A stretch of DNA of 64,000 bases from Colius striatus (Eukaryota > Chordata > Aves > Coliiformes > Coliidae): contig NC_084790.1 in the NCBI RefSeq assembly GCF_028858725.1, positions 34,017,031-34,081,030 on the forward strand, in the 5' to 3' direction. Under the pieces are notes generated by a model that ran no database searches, was not told the DNA's origin, and saw only the letters and a list, made by a program, of their open reading frames with translations. Positions 1 to 11,170 of the stretch are shown piece after piece. The translations under genes and the position numbers were made by a program. Position 1 is the stretch's first letter. Every line of letters begins with the position of its first letter.

Positions 1-122
1 TTTGTACCTATCAGGAGTGCCTACTAGCTAGGACACCGCTCTTGCAAGAACGCTTTATAAAAGTGCTTCACTGCAGAGTCTGACCTGAGTCTTTCCCGAG
101 AAAACTTGTTTTGCTTCTTACA
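1..122 (+). mobile_element. 3' end of an LTR (ERV-B family), cut by window edge
   Basis: The first 122 bases match the end of both ERV-B LTRs (27445-27563 and 33835-33953). They share CCTACTAGCTAGGACA, the stretch around the polyadenylation signal (here TTATAAA instead of AATAAA), and a tail ending in ACA. The sequence that follows is not a primer-binding site, so this is either the 3' LTR of a provirus lying to the left or a solo LTR. The 5' part is outside the window. Confidence 0.85.
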
Positions 123-125
123 AAC

Positions 126-511
126 ATGGCCTCCATGGGCTGCAGGGGCAGGGCCTCCCTCACCATGGGCTGCACCAGAGGCTGCAAGGGCATCTCTCTT
201 TCAGTGCCCAGGCACCTCCTCTCCCTCCTTCTCCAGTGACCTTGGTGTCTGCGGAGATGTTCCCACTCACAGTCTCACTCCCTTCTACTGCTACTGCAGT
301 TTTGCATCTGCACAGCAATTTCTTCCCCTTCTTCAATACATTAATCACGAAAATGTTACCTCCATCACTAATTGGCTCAGCCTTGGTCAGTGGTAGGTCC
401 ATCTTAGAGCTGACTAGCACTGGCCCTGTGAGATACAGGGGAAGCTTCTGGCAACTCCTCGTTTAAAGAAGCAAAGAAGCCACCCCTGTAGCCCCTTGCT
501 ACCAAAACCTG
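126..511 (-). mobile_element. LTR fragment, minus strand
   Basis: Read on the minus strand, this stretch runs from a degenerate LTR start near 511 (GTTTTGGTAGCAAGGGGCTAC) through a proline/glycine-rich open stretch at 160-420. Its composition, and phrases such as GTGCAGCCCATGG, resemble the U3 regions of the larger LTRs in this window. It directly abuts the LTR end at 122. I see no target duplication. It is probably a truncated avian ERV LTR of a different subfamily; the family assignment is inference. Confidence 0.5.
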
Positions 512-520
512 ACCAAACTA

Positions 521-964
521 CCCAATATAATTAGTAAGTCAAATTATTGAGAATTACAAAGGAATGAGGAGTTGCTTGCAAGACATCTGAAAACACTTCT
601 TATAGGATAGCTGAAGTAATACATTGTGCAACTCTTAGCATGCAGCATGTCTACTTACCTCTGCTATGGTTATTCAGAAAGTAGCTACTTTAAAGGAAGC
701 AGGGAAGAAAATTATAGGTACTAACAAAAACATACCACAGTGATGTGCTGCAAAGATTCACTATTATACAAGCAACAACACCATTTTTTCAGTCATTCCA
801 CAGGTAAGACAGCATGGATTTAATGGCACTCATGGCCCACTTTAGTGCTTTAGTGAAGTACTAAAGAAATATTATTTTCTGAACAGATCTAAAGTAAGCT
901 GAAAACCTTCTGTGTCATAGTTTAGGAAGCCATTTCCTGCCATTAGAATTTATCATCCAGACCA
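521..964. other. AT-rich stretch without recognised features
   Basis: No open frame, repeat end or RNA gene is recognised. It probably belongs to PIGG intron 1, since PIGG is transcribed leftward from 4367 and its second exon is not found in this window. Confidence 0.4.
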
Positions 965-969
965 ACAGA

Positions 970-1939
970 TGTTGGCTTAGGCCCATCAAAGAACAAAAGA
1001 CCACGATTAGCCTCCAGTACCGAAGAACTGAGGATTGGCAAAGGGCAGGGAGGGCTTAATTGCCACTTATCCTCCAGGACAAAACAGACCAGGCTACTTG
1101 GCTTGGGGAAGAAAACAGAAAATAATTTAATGCAACACCAACTAAAGCATAACCATAAAACCCCAAAACATAGCGAACACAAAACAGTACAGAATGGTGA
1201 AACAATGAAGAGTACAACTAGCCCTTTAAAATCACCTTCTCCCCACTCCTCCCCTGATCCATGTGTCTTTTATATCCTCCCCTGCTGAATGGCTTAGGGG
1301 GGCAGGGAATGGGGGTTTCAGTCAGTCTATTTCTGATGGCTTCTGCCCTTTGCCTTTCCTCAGGACAGGTGGGCTCTGCACCAGTCCTCCTTGCACCTCT
1401 GTGGGGTACCTCACACACATGGCAGCCCTGCACAGGCTGCTCTGACATGCGTTCATCCCAAAGGCTGCAGCTCCTCTCTGCCTCTCGTGTGGGGCTGCTC
1501 TGCGGCGCGCAGGCTCTCCAGCGCAGCCTGCGCCATGGCCACCCCCTCACACAGTCCCTCACCCATCCAGGTGCACTCATACGGAGCTGCTGGTGGCTCT
1601 CAGTCCTGCCATTGCCCTCCATGGGTTGCAGGCGTACAGCTTGCACTCTCATCATGGCTTGGAGAGGGGTCTCTGGTCTGGTGCTCTTCCTTCCTTCCTC
1701 TTCTCTGACTGTGGAGTCTGCATGGCCACCACCATCTTGTATCACTCTTACACCTCCCCCTAAGCACTTCAGATTCCTGTCCTTAAATAGTGATCACAGA
1801 GGCACCAGACTGGCCCACAGGCCAGAGGTGAGTGTCAAACCAGGAGTTGGGGGAAAGTCCAAGAACTCTTTACTGGGTCTTCACTGCAACCCGCTCCCCC
1901 TGTTACCAAGCAAAAGCAGCTCCTTGCTAAACCATGACA
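970..1939 (-). mobile_element. Solo LTR, ~970 bp, family L1 of this window
   Basis: This solo LTR lies on the minus strand. The plus-strand ends are TGTTGGCTTAGGCC and AAACCATGACA, inverted versions of each other as in LTRs (TG...CA). It is flanked by a perfect 5-bp target duplication ACAGA at 965-969 and 1940-1944. It is colinear with the LTRs at 8912-9906, 21731-22723 and 23189-24125. No internal retroviral sequence is attached, so it is a solo LTR, presumably left by LTR-LTR recombination. It carries an open frame of 175 codons on the LTR sense strand (1218-1745), discussed under findings. Confidence 0.92.
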
Positions 1940-1944
1940 ACAGA

Positions 1945-2239
1945 TCACTCAGCAGACAAATTGGAACTAAAGAACTATGAAGTATTCTTCCACTGTCATT
2001 CCATTTTTACCTACCCATACTGAGGATTACTGGTGACATACCTAAGATCAAACTGTTTGTAGAGCCCCCAAGTACAGACTTATACTTTTCAACTCAAACC
2101 AGTCGTTTACAAAGCTCAATTGTCTGACACTCTGCCCTCCCACCTTGTCAGTCTCTTGCTAATAATCACATGCAAATGCAACATTTCACTCAGCTGCCTA
2201 CCAAACATCTGTGACAGTCTTGGTAATCCCCAGCTAAAA
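1945..2239. other. Intronic stretch without recognised features
   Basis: Short single-copy-looking sequence between the solo LTR and the CR1 element; nothing recognised. Confidence 0.35.
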
Positions 2240-2925
2240 AGCAACCTGCAGAGAGAGACCTAAGGGTGCTGGCTGATAACTAACCATGAGCCAGCAATGT
2301 GCCCTCCTGGCCAAGAAGGCCAATGGCATCCTGGGATGCATCAAGAAGAGTGTGGCCAGCAGGTCGAGGGAAGTTCTGCTTCCTCTCTACTTTGCCCTGG
2401 TGAGGCCTCATCTGGAGTCCTGTGTCCAGTTCTGGGCTCCTCAGCTCAAGAGGGACAGAGGTCTTCTGGACAGAGTCCAGTGCAGGGTCACCAAGATATC
2501 AGGGGACTGGAACATCTTTCATACAAGGAAAGGCTGCGGGAACTGGGGCTGTTTAGTCTAGAGAAGACGATACTGAGGGGAGATCTCATTAATATTTACA
2601 AATATCTAAAGGGTGGATGTCAGGAGGTTGGGACATCCCTTTTTTCTATGGTATCTAGCAACAGGATGAGGGGTAATGGGATGAAGCTGGAACACAAAAA
2701 GTTCCATTTAAATATAAGAAAAAACCATTGCACTGTGAGGGTGACGGAGCACTGGCACAGGCTGTCCGGAGGGGTTGTGGAGTCTCCTTCCTTGGAGGTC
2801 TTCAAGACCCACCTGGACATGTTCCTACGTGACCTGATCTAGGTTGACCTGCTTCTGCAGGGTGCTGGACTAGATGATCTCTAAAGGTACCTTCCCACCC
2901 CTATCATTCTATGATTCCATGAACC
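2240..2925 (+). mobile_element. CR1 LINE, 5'-truncated, 3' end intact
   Basis: This is the terminal part of CR1 ORF2 followed by the CR1 3' UTR. Frames starting at 2286 and 2297 encode the end of the reverse-transcriptase protein (phrases [29 protein letters not shown] and CVQFWAPQ) with a frameshift near 2500. It ends with the usual CTAGATGATCTCTAAAGG and TCATTCTATGATTCCATG run near 2925. It was copied by target-primed reverse transcription and truncated at the 5' end, as most CR1 copies are. It is inactive. Confidence 0.9.
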
Positions 2926-3815
2926 TGCCCATTGGGCAGCATCCACTCAGGTCTGTTATCAGATTGGATTCTTTCAGTGCTCCTGCTTAACTCATATCAG
3001 CACACCATGCTCTAAATAACAGAATCTTCTCTTCCCTCCACTTTTTATCACAATTTAAGTAAGCCTGTCCCAACAGTCGTTAACATCATACAGTTTAGAA
3101 ACAACAATAACAAAAAGCAGTTCAAGAACCAGTATGGCAGTTGCAGTCCTGTTCCACCACTTTAACTGTAAGTAGATGTCCTGAGAAAGAGCTTTGTATG
3201 TGCTATTTGCTGGAGCCTCACCCCACAAGCTCCAAACACTGGTGAAGAACACTCAAGTACACATTGCTCTTCTTCACAGTAATTCAATCTCTGACCAGAC
3301 ATAAAAGATAGTCACCTATCATATCTGCATGCAATCTACCAGCTCTTCAGTAAAAAGATGCTTGAAAACTTTCATTTCACAATTTCTGCAGAGGAACAGA
3401 GCGGGTCCTGCAGAAATCGTAATTTCAGAGAAACAGTAAAGAGACTGTAATACTGTGCACTTTGCAAACTGATTGGACTATGAAGGAAACCCACCTCACT
3501 ACAGAGATGCTGAAGTCTCACACGCATACCACAGTGAGCATCACAAAAATAGTAATTCTCAAGCACAACATTAACACAGCACTTGAACCGTTTTAACGGA
3601 AATTGTATTATTTAATGCAAACAACTTACCATTAAAGAGCATGGGTATGACAGTTGTGCCAGAGTTAGGGAAAGGGGAATAACACGACAGAAATGCATAT
3701 CCTCCAAAAACATGACCGCTGATGCTCAAGGCTTTTTGTGACCATGTGGAGACACTGCTGGCAGTGATCGTTAGCTACCTGCAAAACTAGTTAAGTTCTA
3801 AACTATTTCGGAAAC
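2926..3815. other. PIGG intron 1 sequence, nothing recognised
   Basis: Moderately AT-rich sequence left of the PIGG CpG island. I looked for the second PIGG exon on the minus strand (start of the phosphodiesterase-like domain) and did not find it. Short open frames here have no recognisable motifs. Confidence 0.5.
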
Positions 3816-3819
3816 AAGT

Positions 3820-4650
3820 CTGGAAGTGGGACGGCGCTACACAAAGCTGTCCTGTGGCACCGGAGGGCCTGGCTCGCGGCACGGGGCTCGCCCCGGCAGC
3901 TCTTGCCTCCGCAGTCTCGCAGCCCAACACAAACCGACGGCAAAAGGACCACCAGTGAGCCAGACACCCAGCCCCACCAGGGCGCGGCCATGTCCCTCAA
4001 CCCGCCAGACTCTGGCTGAAGAGGGAGCGCAGACGGGGCCCGCCAGGCCAGGCTACGGCAGGGAGTCACCGCGACAGATGCGGGAGGGGATGCGAAGAGG
4101 GCACAGGACGGGAGGGGCGGTTGCCCTGGTGACCAGGAGCCGCCCGTGTGGGACCACGGGGGAGGGAGTAGCCTGACGACCTGCGGAGGGGCGGGCTGTC
4201 GCGTTACCTGTGCCGGACGGGGCCGGCTCGGCGGGAGGATTTCCGCGGGCCTCTCTCCGGGGAAGGGTCCTGACGGGCACCGGGAAGAAGCCGCGGAGGA
4301 AAAGCGCGACCCCCAGGGCCTCCACCAGGAGGCAGGAGAAGGCGAAGACGCCCGAGCGCATTCGCATCCTCCCTAGCAGTGACGGCCCACCGCGTCCCTA
4401 CACCCGTTCTGCTCCTCGCTATCTCCGCACCCCCCCTGCTGCCTCTCCCCGCCCCTACTCTGACGCCAGCCAACCACCGCTCACTATGCCTGTCCACTGA
4501 GCTCCTACTATTGGTTGCAGGTCAGCCAACCCCTCGGAGGGAGGTGTGACCTCGAACCGGAAATAGGCTCCTGCACTAGCGCTGACGGGCAGGCGGAGCG
4601 GGATGGGCTGTGTTTCCCAGTAGCCTCCACTATGGGGCAGCACAGGGCGC
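3820..4650. promoter_or_regulatory. CpG island / PIGG promoter region
   Basis: A block rich in G+C and CpG, sharply different from its AT-rich surroundings, spans the first coding exon of PIGG. It contains GC-box-like motifs (GGAGGGGCGG near 4110 and GAGGGGCGGG near 4185). There is a CCAAT box in the minus orientation near 4508-4516 (ATTGG on plus), about 145 bases upstream of the PIGG start codon. No clear TATA box is seen. This fits a housekeeping promoter. The transcription start is not fixed by the sequence but should lie between 4368 and about 4640. A CR1 element begins immediately upstream at about 4706. Confidence 0.75.
4208..4367 (-). CDS. PIGG: PIGG exon 1 (GPI ethanolamine phosphate transferase 2), partial gene
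   Basis: This is the first coding exon of PIGG, the catalytic subunit that adds ethanolamine phosphate to the second mannose of glycosylphosphatidylinositol anchors in the ER membrane. The start codon is at 4365-4367. The exon encodes 53 codons plus one base and ends at a good donor (CACAG|GTAACG, intron from 4207). The N-terminus MRMRSGVFAF, then a hydrophobic signal-anchor segment (about residues 7-28), then RGFFPVPVR matches my knowledge of the vertebrate PIGG N-terminus. The tail of the exon is proline- and charge-rich, as expected before the luminal phosphodiesterase-like domain, which would begin in exon 2. The open frame continues past the donor to 4053, but this is intron read-through. 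The exon lies inside a CpG island. The remaining exons lie beyond the left edge. The assignment rests on about 50 residues, so it is good but not certain. Confidence 0.8.
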
Positions 4651-4705
4651 GGGCTCAGGTTACGCGTCCAGTGGTGGTTGAGCTGCGGAGCGGGGACTTG
4701 GAGGG

Positions 4706-6170
4706 CTGATGAGCCTCGATCAGGTCACACAGGAATGCGTCCAGGCGGGTTTGAAAACCTCCAGAGAAGGAGACTCCGCAGCCTCGCTGGGCAGCCTGTG
4801 CCAGGGCTCCCTCACCTGCACAAGGAGTGAGGTTTATCCTCACATTCAAGTGGAAGTTCCTGTGTTTGAGCTTGTGCCTGATAACGTCTCGTTGTGTGAC
4901 TGGGTACCACAGAAAGACTTGTCTCATCCTCCTGACACCTATCCTTTAGATATGTATAAGCACTGATGGGATCTCCCCTCAGTCTTCCCTTCTCCAGGCT
5001 GAACAGCCCCAGGTCCTTCAGACTTTGCTCATATGGAAGATGTTCCAGTCCCCCGATCACCTTGGTGGCCCTGTGCTGGACCCTTTCTAGAAGCTCCCTG
5101 TCCTTCTTGAGCTGAGGAGCCCAGAACTGGACACAGGACTCCAGTTGAGGCCTTACCAGGGCAGAGGAGAGGGGGAGGAGAAGCTCCCTTGACCTGCTGG
5201 AAACACTCCTCTTGATGCATCCCAGAATGCCTCTGGCCTTCTTGGCCCTGAGGACACATTGCTGGCTCATGGTTCAGTTTATTATCAACCAAAACTCCCA
5301 GGTCCTCTCTACAGAGCTCTCCAGGAGGTCAATCCCCAGCCTGTACTGGTGCTTGGGGTTGTTCCTCCCCAGATGCAGCACTCTGCACTTGTCCTTGTTG
5401 AACCTCATGAGGTTCCTCTCTGCCCAATTCTCAAGCCAGTTGAGATGCCACTGAATGGCAGCACAGCCTTCTGGGGAATCAACCAGTCCTCCCAGTTTGG
5501 TGTCATCAGGGAACTTGCTGAGGGTGCACTCTGTCCCCTCATCCAGATCACTGATGAAGATGTTGAACAAGACTGGCCCCAGAACCCATCCCTGTGGAAC
5601 TCCACTGGCCACAGGCGTCCAACTCAGTACTGTGCCATTGATCACCACCCTCTGGGCTCTGTCATTCAGCCAGCTCTCGATCCACTTCACCGTCCACTCA
5701 TCCAAGCCACACTACCCGAGCTTTCTGATGACGATTGTTGTGGGAGACAGTGTCAAAAGCTTTGCTGAAGTCAAGGTAGATGACATCCGATGCTCTCCTC
5801 TCATCTAGCCAGCCAGTTATGCCCTCATAGAATGCTATTAGGCTGGTCAAGCAGGATTTCCCGTTGGTGAATCCATGTTTACTCCCCCTGATAACCATCT
5901 TTTCCTTCCTGTGTTTTGAGATGGTATCCAGGTTCCATCACCTTTCCAGAGAGGAAAGAGAGTCAGCCAGTGAGGTTGACTGGCCTGTAGTTTTCTGGGT
6001 TGTCCTTCGTGCCTTTTTTAAGACTGGAGTGACACTGGCCTTCCTCCAGTCCTCAAGCACCTTACCTGTGTTCCACTATCATTCAAAAATTACAGAGAGC
6101 AGCTTAGCAATAACATCAGGCAGCTCCCTCAGCACATCCAGGTGCAGCCTATGAAGACCATGGATTTTGA
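4706..6170 (-). mobile_element. CR1 LINE fragment with ORF2 remnants, minus strand
   Basis: A long CR1 fragment on the minus strand carries broken pieces of the ORF2 reverse transcriptase. At 5698-5898 the frame reads KAFDTVSHN (RT block with the catalytic Asp). At 5274-5705 it carries [18 protein letters not shown] and an altered active site (FPDDTK in place of the usual YADDT). At 4812-5270 it carries the C-terminal [10 protein letters not shown] and [12 protein letters not shown] region. Frames change between pieces. The 3' end stops near 4706 in the last part of the 3' UTR and lacks the terminal octamer repeat; the 5' end fades near 6170. It sits directly upstream of the PIGG CpG island. 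Confidence 0.9.
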
Positions 6171-7364
6171 AGCATACATAACAACTCCTTAGCTTTATCT
6201 GCCAAGTGGCAGTTTTTTCACTACTCTGACAAGTACAGTGCCCCTAGAGTTTCTGTCTGTCGGCATCCCGAGCTTAGCTCATTGTCTTTTTTTAAAACAC
6301 AAAGCTGCACTGCAACAGCTTGATGCCATTGTAGTACCTCACCTGTTTACAGCCATCTTCTCATAGCTATTGATGAGACTCTATAAGCACCTTATAACTG
6401 GATTCTAGATCAGTTTTCCTTATGGGCTGTTTCCCTCGACATAAAAAAAGATGGTTTGTGTGAAGATAAGCCAAATGCATTTTGCCATGTTTTTAAGAGT
6501 GCTTTTTCACTTAGATTGGTCGATTTGTGCTTCATACTGAGCTTTTGAACAGCTGTCATTAAGCAAAGCTGCCTTGATGTAAAAGGCATATGTGAGTAGG
6601 TTCAAGATAAAAGCTTTGTATAACTTTATATCCCTCAAAGTCTTTCCTAAGGCCTCCAGAGAAAAAATCATCAAGGAGCCTGTGTCCAGTGGATCATGGT
6701 TATGCAACAGATTGGGTAATAAATCTCTGAGTACCGTTCTATGTTTAGGCCACATAAGTGCTTTTTCTGGTCCATCTTACCACCTTATGCTTCTATTCAG
6801 ACTGTTTGTAATATTTCTATTCCTTAAGAAGATGCAAAGCCATTATGTTAAAAAGTAACCACATTTCTTTTTAGACATGGTTCAGTTGTTTCTTTCCAGA
6901 AGCACAGCTTTCAAGACCCATGAAATTAGTATTCAGTCGTTAACTGCACTTGGCTGTGGACAGGGCAATGAAGTTCAGAGAAAACATGCAAGGCTTTAAA
7001 TAGGTAGGAAAGAGCAAAAGGAAACTTCTGTCTTTTAGTGCACGCCATTGTATGGGCTCACTGAAGCAGTAAGAACACATTTCCTTGAGCTCTTTGTAAA
7101 CAACACAATGCATCCAGGTGATGCTGTTAGTCTCTCTGGCATCCTGTTACCAAAAATCCCGTTACCAAAACAACTCTCCAAACCAAGTGATAGTTTAGAA
7201 AGCTGACATTAGATTATTGCAGTGCTGGGTGCATGGCAGAATTTCTCCTCCTAGCATGCCTCTTTTTAACACAACCCATGCAAGTTCCAAAAACAGTTAT
7301 GATTACGACTATGAAGATTATTCCTTCCAAGCCAGACAGACTTAAAAGTCTGTTCATAGAACAG
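6171..7364. other. Intergenic, nothing recognised
   Basis: Mostly AT-rich single-copy-looking sequence. The open frames at 6507-6858 are short and carry no motif that I recognise. Confidence 0.4.
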
Positions 7365-7412
7365 AATCATAGAATGGTAGGGGTTGGACCATTAGAGATC
7401 ATCTAGTCCAAC
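7365..7412 (-). repeat. CR1 3' terminus, minus strand
   Basis: About 48 bases match the reverse complement of the CR1 3' end: AATCATAGAATGGTAGGGG, then AGATCATCTAGTCCAACCCCC. It is a severely 5'-truncated insertion. It lies next to the env end of the old provirus ERV-0. Confidence 0.8.
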
Positions 7413-7429
7413 CCCCATTTATTAATTTT

Positions 7430-8117
7430 ATTAAGCTAATAACTTTCAGCTGCATCCCCATTTCCTCCAATATTTTCTGATACTTTTCTCATCTAATTGT
7501 TCCTGCAAGTTACTGGTTATATTTGAGATGTGGATGCAGCGGTGTTCTTCGTCTACTTTAAGATATCCACATACTCCTTGTTCTTTCACTCATAGCAAAT
7601 CTAAAGCTAGTCTACTTTATAGTCTCATTTTAGTATTAACTTAGACTTATTTCTTAATAATTTGGAATCCTTTTTGAGTGGCTCTTGACAAAGTTTCTAC
7701 TTGCCAAATTAAATTTGCTATCAATACTTGATTTTCTAAAACCATTAGCCCTGGTAATAGGAAACTCTGAAGTCTCCAACTAGGTTACACTGCTGCAGAA
7801 GGCCCTGTCCAAGTATCAGGGTCTTTCTTAGTTTTATTATCTATTTTAATTTGTCCTAAATATCAGGCCTAGATTGGACTCCTTTTCCATGTAAGACATA
7901 GGATCAATAATCCTTATGTTGCTTATCTAGTTATTGTGCTAATCTGCAGTAAGATAGTCCAATATACACCTGATATGACCCATGTCATGTAACCTGGGTA
8001 TGGAATTTCTAGTTCGTAATCTCTATTTGAGTTTTTTATTTCTTGCAATATTCCATCATCCAACAAAGTAAAATTTAGGATTGATGTTTTACTATGATTT
8101 AAGGCAGTGAGGCACAT
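7430..8117 (-). pseudogene. ERV-0 envelope remnant (TM subunit)
   Basis: On the minus strand the frame at 8117-7923 looks like the end of an envelope surface or early TM region. Further left (about 7680-7480), partly in other frames, lie the TM hallmarks: a heptad-like ALDLLL stretch followed by a GVCGYLKV cysteine motif and CIHISN. The cysteine spacing is C-x9-(R)C, like the C-x9-CC of ERV-A; the first Cys of the usual CC pair is changed to Arg. There are several stops and frame changes, and no membrane span remains intact. The retroviral origin of 7430-7700 is fairly clear; the 7923-8117 part is inference. Confidence 0.55.
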
Positions 8118-8469
8118 CCAAGTGGCTCTGCTAATGTTATAATTAGACTCTGCTAATGTTATAATTAGGCTTTTTGTCCCAATTAAACTACCAATCTACA
8201 TCTCCTATATACTTCCAATACCGTTCCAAAGGTTTGGTCCAAGTTTTGAGATCCTTTCTAAGGTACATTCCAGAGCAGAGGTAACATTAGATACTGCTAT
8301 TATTTCTGTTATTAGTAAGACAGAGACTCAATAATTCTGCAGCCTGTCCACTGGAGGCTGAAAATGCTATTGGTAAAAACTAGGCATTTGAGGATTGGGG
8401 TCCTCTGGGACATTGTTCCTCTAAACACCTCTAGAACACTGTTCTGTTATCTGTTTGACTTTCCACTGC

Positions 8470-8850
8470 TTCTTTTGCAGCTTTATTTGCCATACAGTTC
8501 CTGATGTGTTCTAGACTATTCCCAAATTCATGCATCTTGCAATGTATGATTGCCAATAGATTAATTGCTTGTAATAATTGTTGGATTGTTGGCCCATATT
8601 TTACTAGGGATCCTTGATATGTTAAGAATCCCCTTTTTTTCTAAATGGCTCCATGGGCATGGACTATTCCAAAGGCAAACCTCAAATCTGTCCGTGTATT
8701 GTTTATTCTTTGGCAGTTCTAGTGCTCTTAGTAAGGCTCTTGGTTCTTCTTTCTCAGCCAAAGTGTTAGATGACAGAGCTCTGTCCTTGATTACTTCCTT
8801 ACTGGTCAATACTGTGTATCCTGCTTTCCAAGTTCATCCTGCATGAAACT
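8470..8850 (-). pseudogene. ERV-0 RNase H remnant
   Basis: The minus frame 8809-8561 resembles a retroviral RNase H domain: an RALELP helix, then a TDR segment at the place of the TDS catalytic block, then a SHLEKKG stretch like the HGxxWKERG block. Just left of it (about 8520-8450) a NCMANKAAKEA stretch matches the C-terminal LADxAAKEA block. Catalytic residues are partly altered. The solo LTR at 8912-9906 separates it from the RT. Confidence 0.6.
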
Positions 8851-8911
8851 GCGACTACCAACAAACAGGTTCCAGTCTGTTTCCCATCAGCATATCTTCT
8901 GAGTCTACTCT

Positions 8912-9906
8912 TGTCATGGTTTAGCAAGGAGCAGCTTTTTCTTGGTAACAGGGGGAGTGGGCTGCAGTGAAGACCCGGTAAAGTTTGTGGACTCTCCCCT
9001 GGCTCCTGGGTTCACACCCACCTCCGGCCCGGCTGGGCCAATCTGGCGCCTCTGTGATCACTATTGAGGGACAAGAAATTGAAGCGCTAGCAGGAGGTGT
9101 AAGAGTGATACAAGATGGAGGCAACCACATGGACCCAACAGTCAGAGAAGGAGGCAGTAAGGAGCAGCACCAGACCAGAGACCCCTCTGCAAGTCGTGGT
9201 GAGAATGCAGGCTGTACCCCTACAACCCATGCAGGGCAATGGCAGGACTGAGAGCCACCAGCAGCTCCATGTTAGTGCACCTAGACAGGCGAGGGACTGT
9301 GTGAGGAGGCGGCCATGGCCCAGGCCGTGCTGGAGAGCCTGCACGCCGCAGAGCAGCCCCACACGAGAGACAGAGAGGAGCTGCAGCCTTTGGGATAAAT
9401 GCACATTGGAGCCGCCTGTGCAGGGCTGCCATGTGTGTGAGGTACCTTGTGGAGGTGCAGAGAGGACTGGTGTGGAGCCCACCTGTCCTGAGGAAGGACA
9501 AACAGCAGAAGCTATCAGGAACAGACTGACTGAAACCCCCACTCCCTGCCCCCCTGGGCTGTTCAGAGGGGGAGGAGGTAAAAACACCGGGATCAGGGCT
9601 CTGAGCCCGGGAAAAGGGGAGGGGTGGGAAGAAGGTGTTCTTAAAGGGCTGGTCAGACTCTTCGTCATTGTACTACTCTGTGTTGTTTTACTTTGGTTAT
9701 GTTTTGGGGTTTTATGGTTAGGCTTTAGTTGGTGTTTCATGAAATTATTTTCTGTTTTCTTCCCCAAGCCAAGTAGCCTGGTCTGTTTTGTCTGGGACCA
9801 TAAATGGCAATTGAGCTCTCCCTGCCCTTTGACAATTCTCAGGTCTTTGGTACTTGAGGCTAATCTTTTGTGGTCTTTTGTTCCCTGATGGGCCTAAACC
9901 AGGACA
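8912..9906 (+). mobile_element. Solo LTR, 995 bp, family L1 of this window, inserted in ERV-0
   Basis: It starts TGTCATGGTTTAGCAAGGAG and ends GGGCCTAAACCAGGACA. It is flanked by a perfect 5-bp duplication ACTCT (8907-8911 and 9907-9911). No internal genes are attached. It interrupts the old minus-strand provirus ERV-0 between RT and RNase H, so it is younger than ERV-0. It carries the longest copy of the LTR-internal open frame (9115-9888, 257 codons), discussed under findings. Confidence 0.94.
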
Positions 9907-10273
9907 ACTCTGCTGGCTTCTGCAAGATCAGTGGTTCAGAAGGCTGATGAATTCAGGATCATAGTTACTTTCAGCTACACATCATCTTGTTGTAAGAAAA
10001 CATCTTGATATTTCAGCATCCAGCTCAGTGACAACCAGTGTCTTCCTTTTTGTTCCAGAACCACTGTGGCTGCACACAACACACATACAGTTAGCTTTTG
10101 CCCAAGTGTTAGTTTCTGGGCTTGTTGAATCAGTAGTACTGATCGCTGCTACTGCTCAGAGATATGCTGAACATCCTTTGCTAACATTGTCTTATTGTTT
10201 GGAAAAGTACCCTGCAGGTGTTTTCCATGGTCCCTGTCTCTGGGCAAACATTCTTAAGGCAGTATGTAGTCTT

Positions 10274-10522
10274 TTATGTACAAATAGTTAAAACAATTTC
10301 TTTATATTCAGCAAACCTAGAGCCAGAGCACTCATTAAGTCCTGTTTCAGTTTTGTAAATGCATTTCTGAACTCCTGAGTCCAAACAAGGAGGTTTCCTT
10401 CCCCTTGCACAGCTTTGTATAGGAGTTTGGCAGTGAGCCCAACATTTATTATCTATAGGCGACACCATCTGGCAATTCCAAGAAACACTCTTGAGCTCTT
10501 GCTTCAGTTTGAGGTTCGACAG

Positions 10523-10563
<41 letters not shown>

Positions 10564-11170
10564 CCAGTTCAACTCTATGCTGACCCTGGGAAATTGTGAG
10601 CCCTAAATCTGTCACTTCCTGGATAATGTGTGTCTTTTTCTGGGACACGTTGTACTTTTCCAGCCCCAAAATATTTAGGAGGCCTGTTGTCATTTGCATG
10701 GAATCCCCTTTATTTCCTATTGCTAGCAGAATGTCATCTATATACTGCTGCAAGGTGATATTTTCATGCATCTTTTTCCAACCTTCTAATCCTTGGCTAA
10801 TTCACTTCCAAAAATCATAGACTTATTTTTAAATACTTCCTGTAACACTGTCCAGCATTCCTACCAGTCTAAGGGCTTTCCTGTTCGGAAGCAAACAGCT
10901 CCTGACTCAGCAGCAGGAAGGCAGAAGAACACATCTTTCAAACCCAAGACAGTAAACCATCTGTCCCTTTCCTTCAAGGTGGCCAAGAGAGTATACAAGT
11001 TTGTCACTCTTGGACATCGTGCACAACTTGATTTATAGCCCTTAAGTCCTGAACTAATCTATATTTTTCTGAATGCAGGTTTTAACTGGCAATATCAGGG
11101 TGTTGTATTCTGATTGATGCTCTCTTATGAACTCAAAATTTAAGAATTGTTCTACTCTTTTTCTTGCTCC
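10274..11170 (-). pseudogene. ERV-0 reverse transcriptase remnant
   Basis: The minus frame 10771-10274 contains the RT active site LQQYIDDILLA, followed by the expected downstream block with VTDLGLTISQG. Upstream (about 11170-10775), pieces of the N-terminal RT are visible in changing frames, including QYQIKLGARK and a LVQDLRAINQVVHDV block similar to ERV-A. A run of about 35 T on the plus strand (10528-10562, giving poly-Lys) lies inside the frame. Several stops and frameshifts make it non-functional. Confidence 0.75.
10528..10562. repeat. Poly(T) tract of about 35 bases
   Basis: A homopolymer of T on the plus strand (A on the ERV-0 coding strand). It is probably an expanded A-rich run within the RT pseudogene. 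The exact length is prone to assembly error. Confidence 0.85.

Noticed and set aside
1261..1980. 239-codon forward frame, and the similar frame at 9087-9767 (-)
   Set aside because: These are antisense to the LTR-internal frame. They cross the LTR border or follow it, have biased composition and show no domain; treated as shadows.
3055..3566. Minus frames as PIGG exon 2
   Set aside because: They lack the phosphodiesterase-domain sequence expected there and have no suitable splice sites.
4053..4207. Extension of the PIGG first exon to the end of the open frame
   Set aside because: A good donor lies at 4208|4207 and the extended sequence is low-complexity and unlike PIGG.
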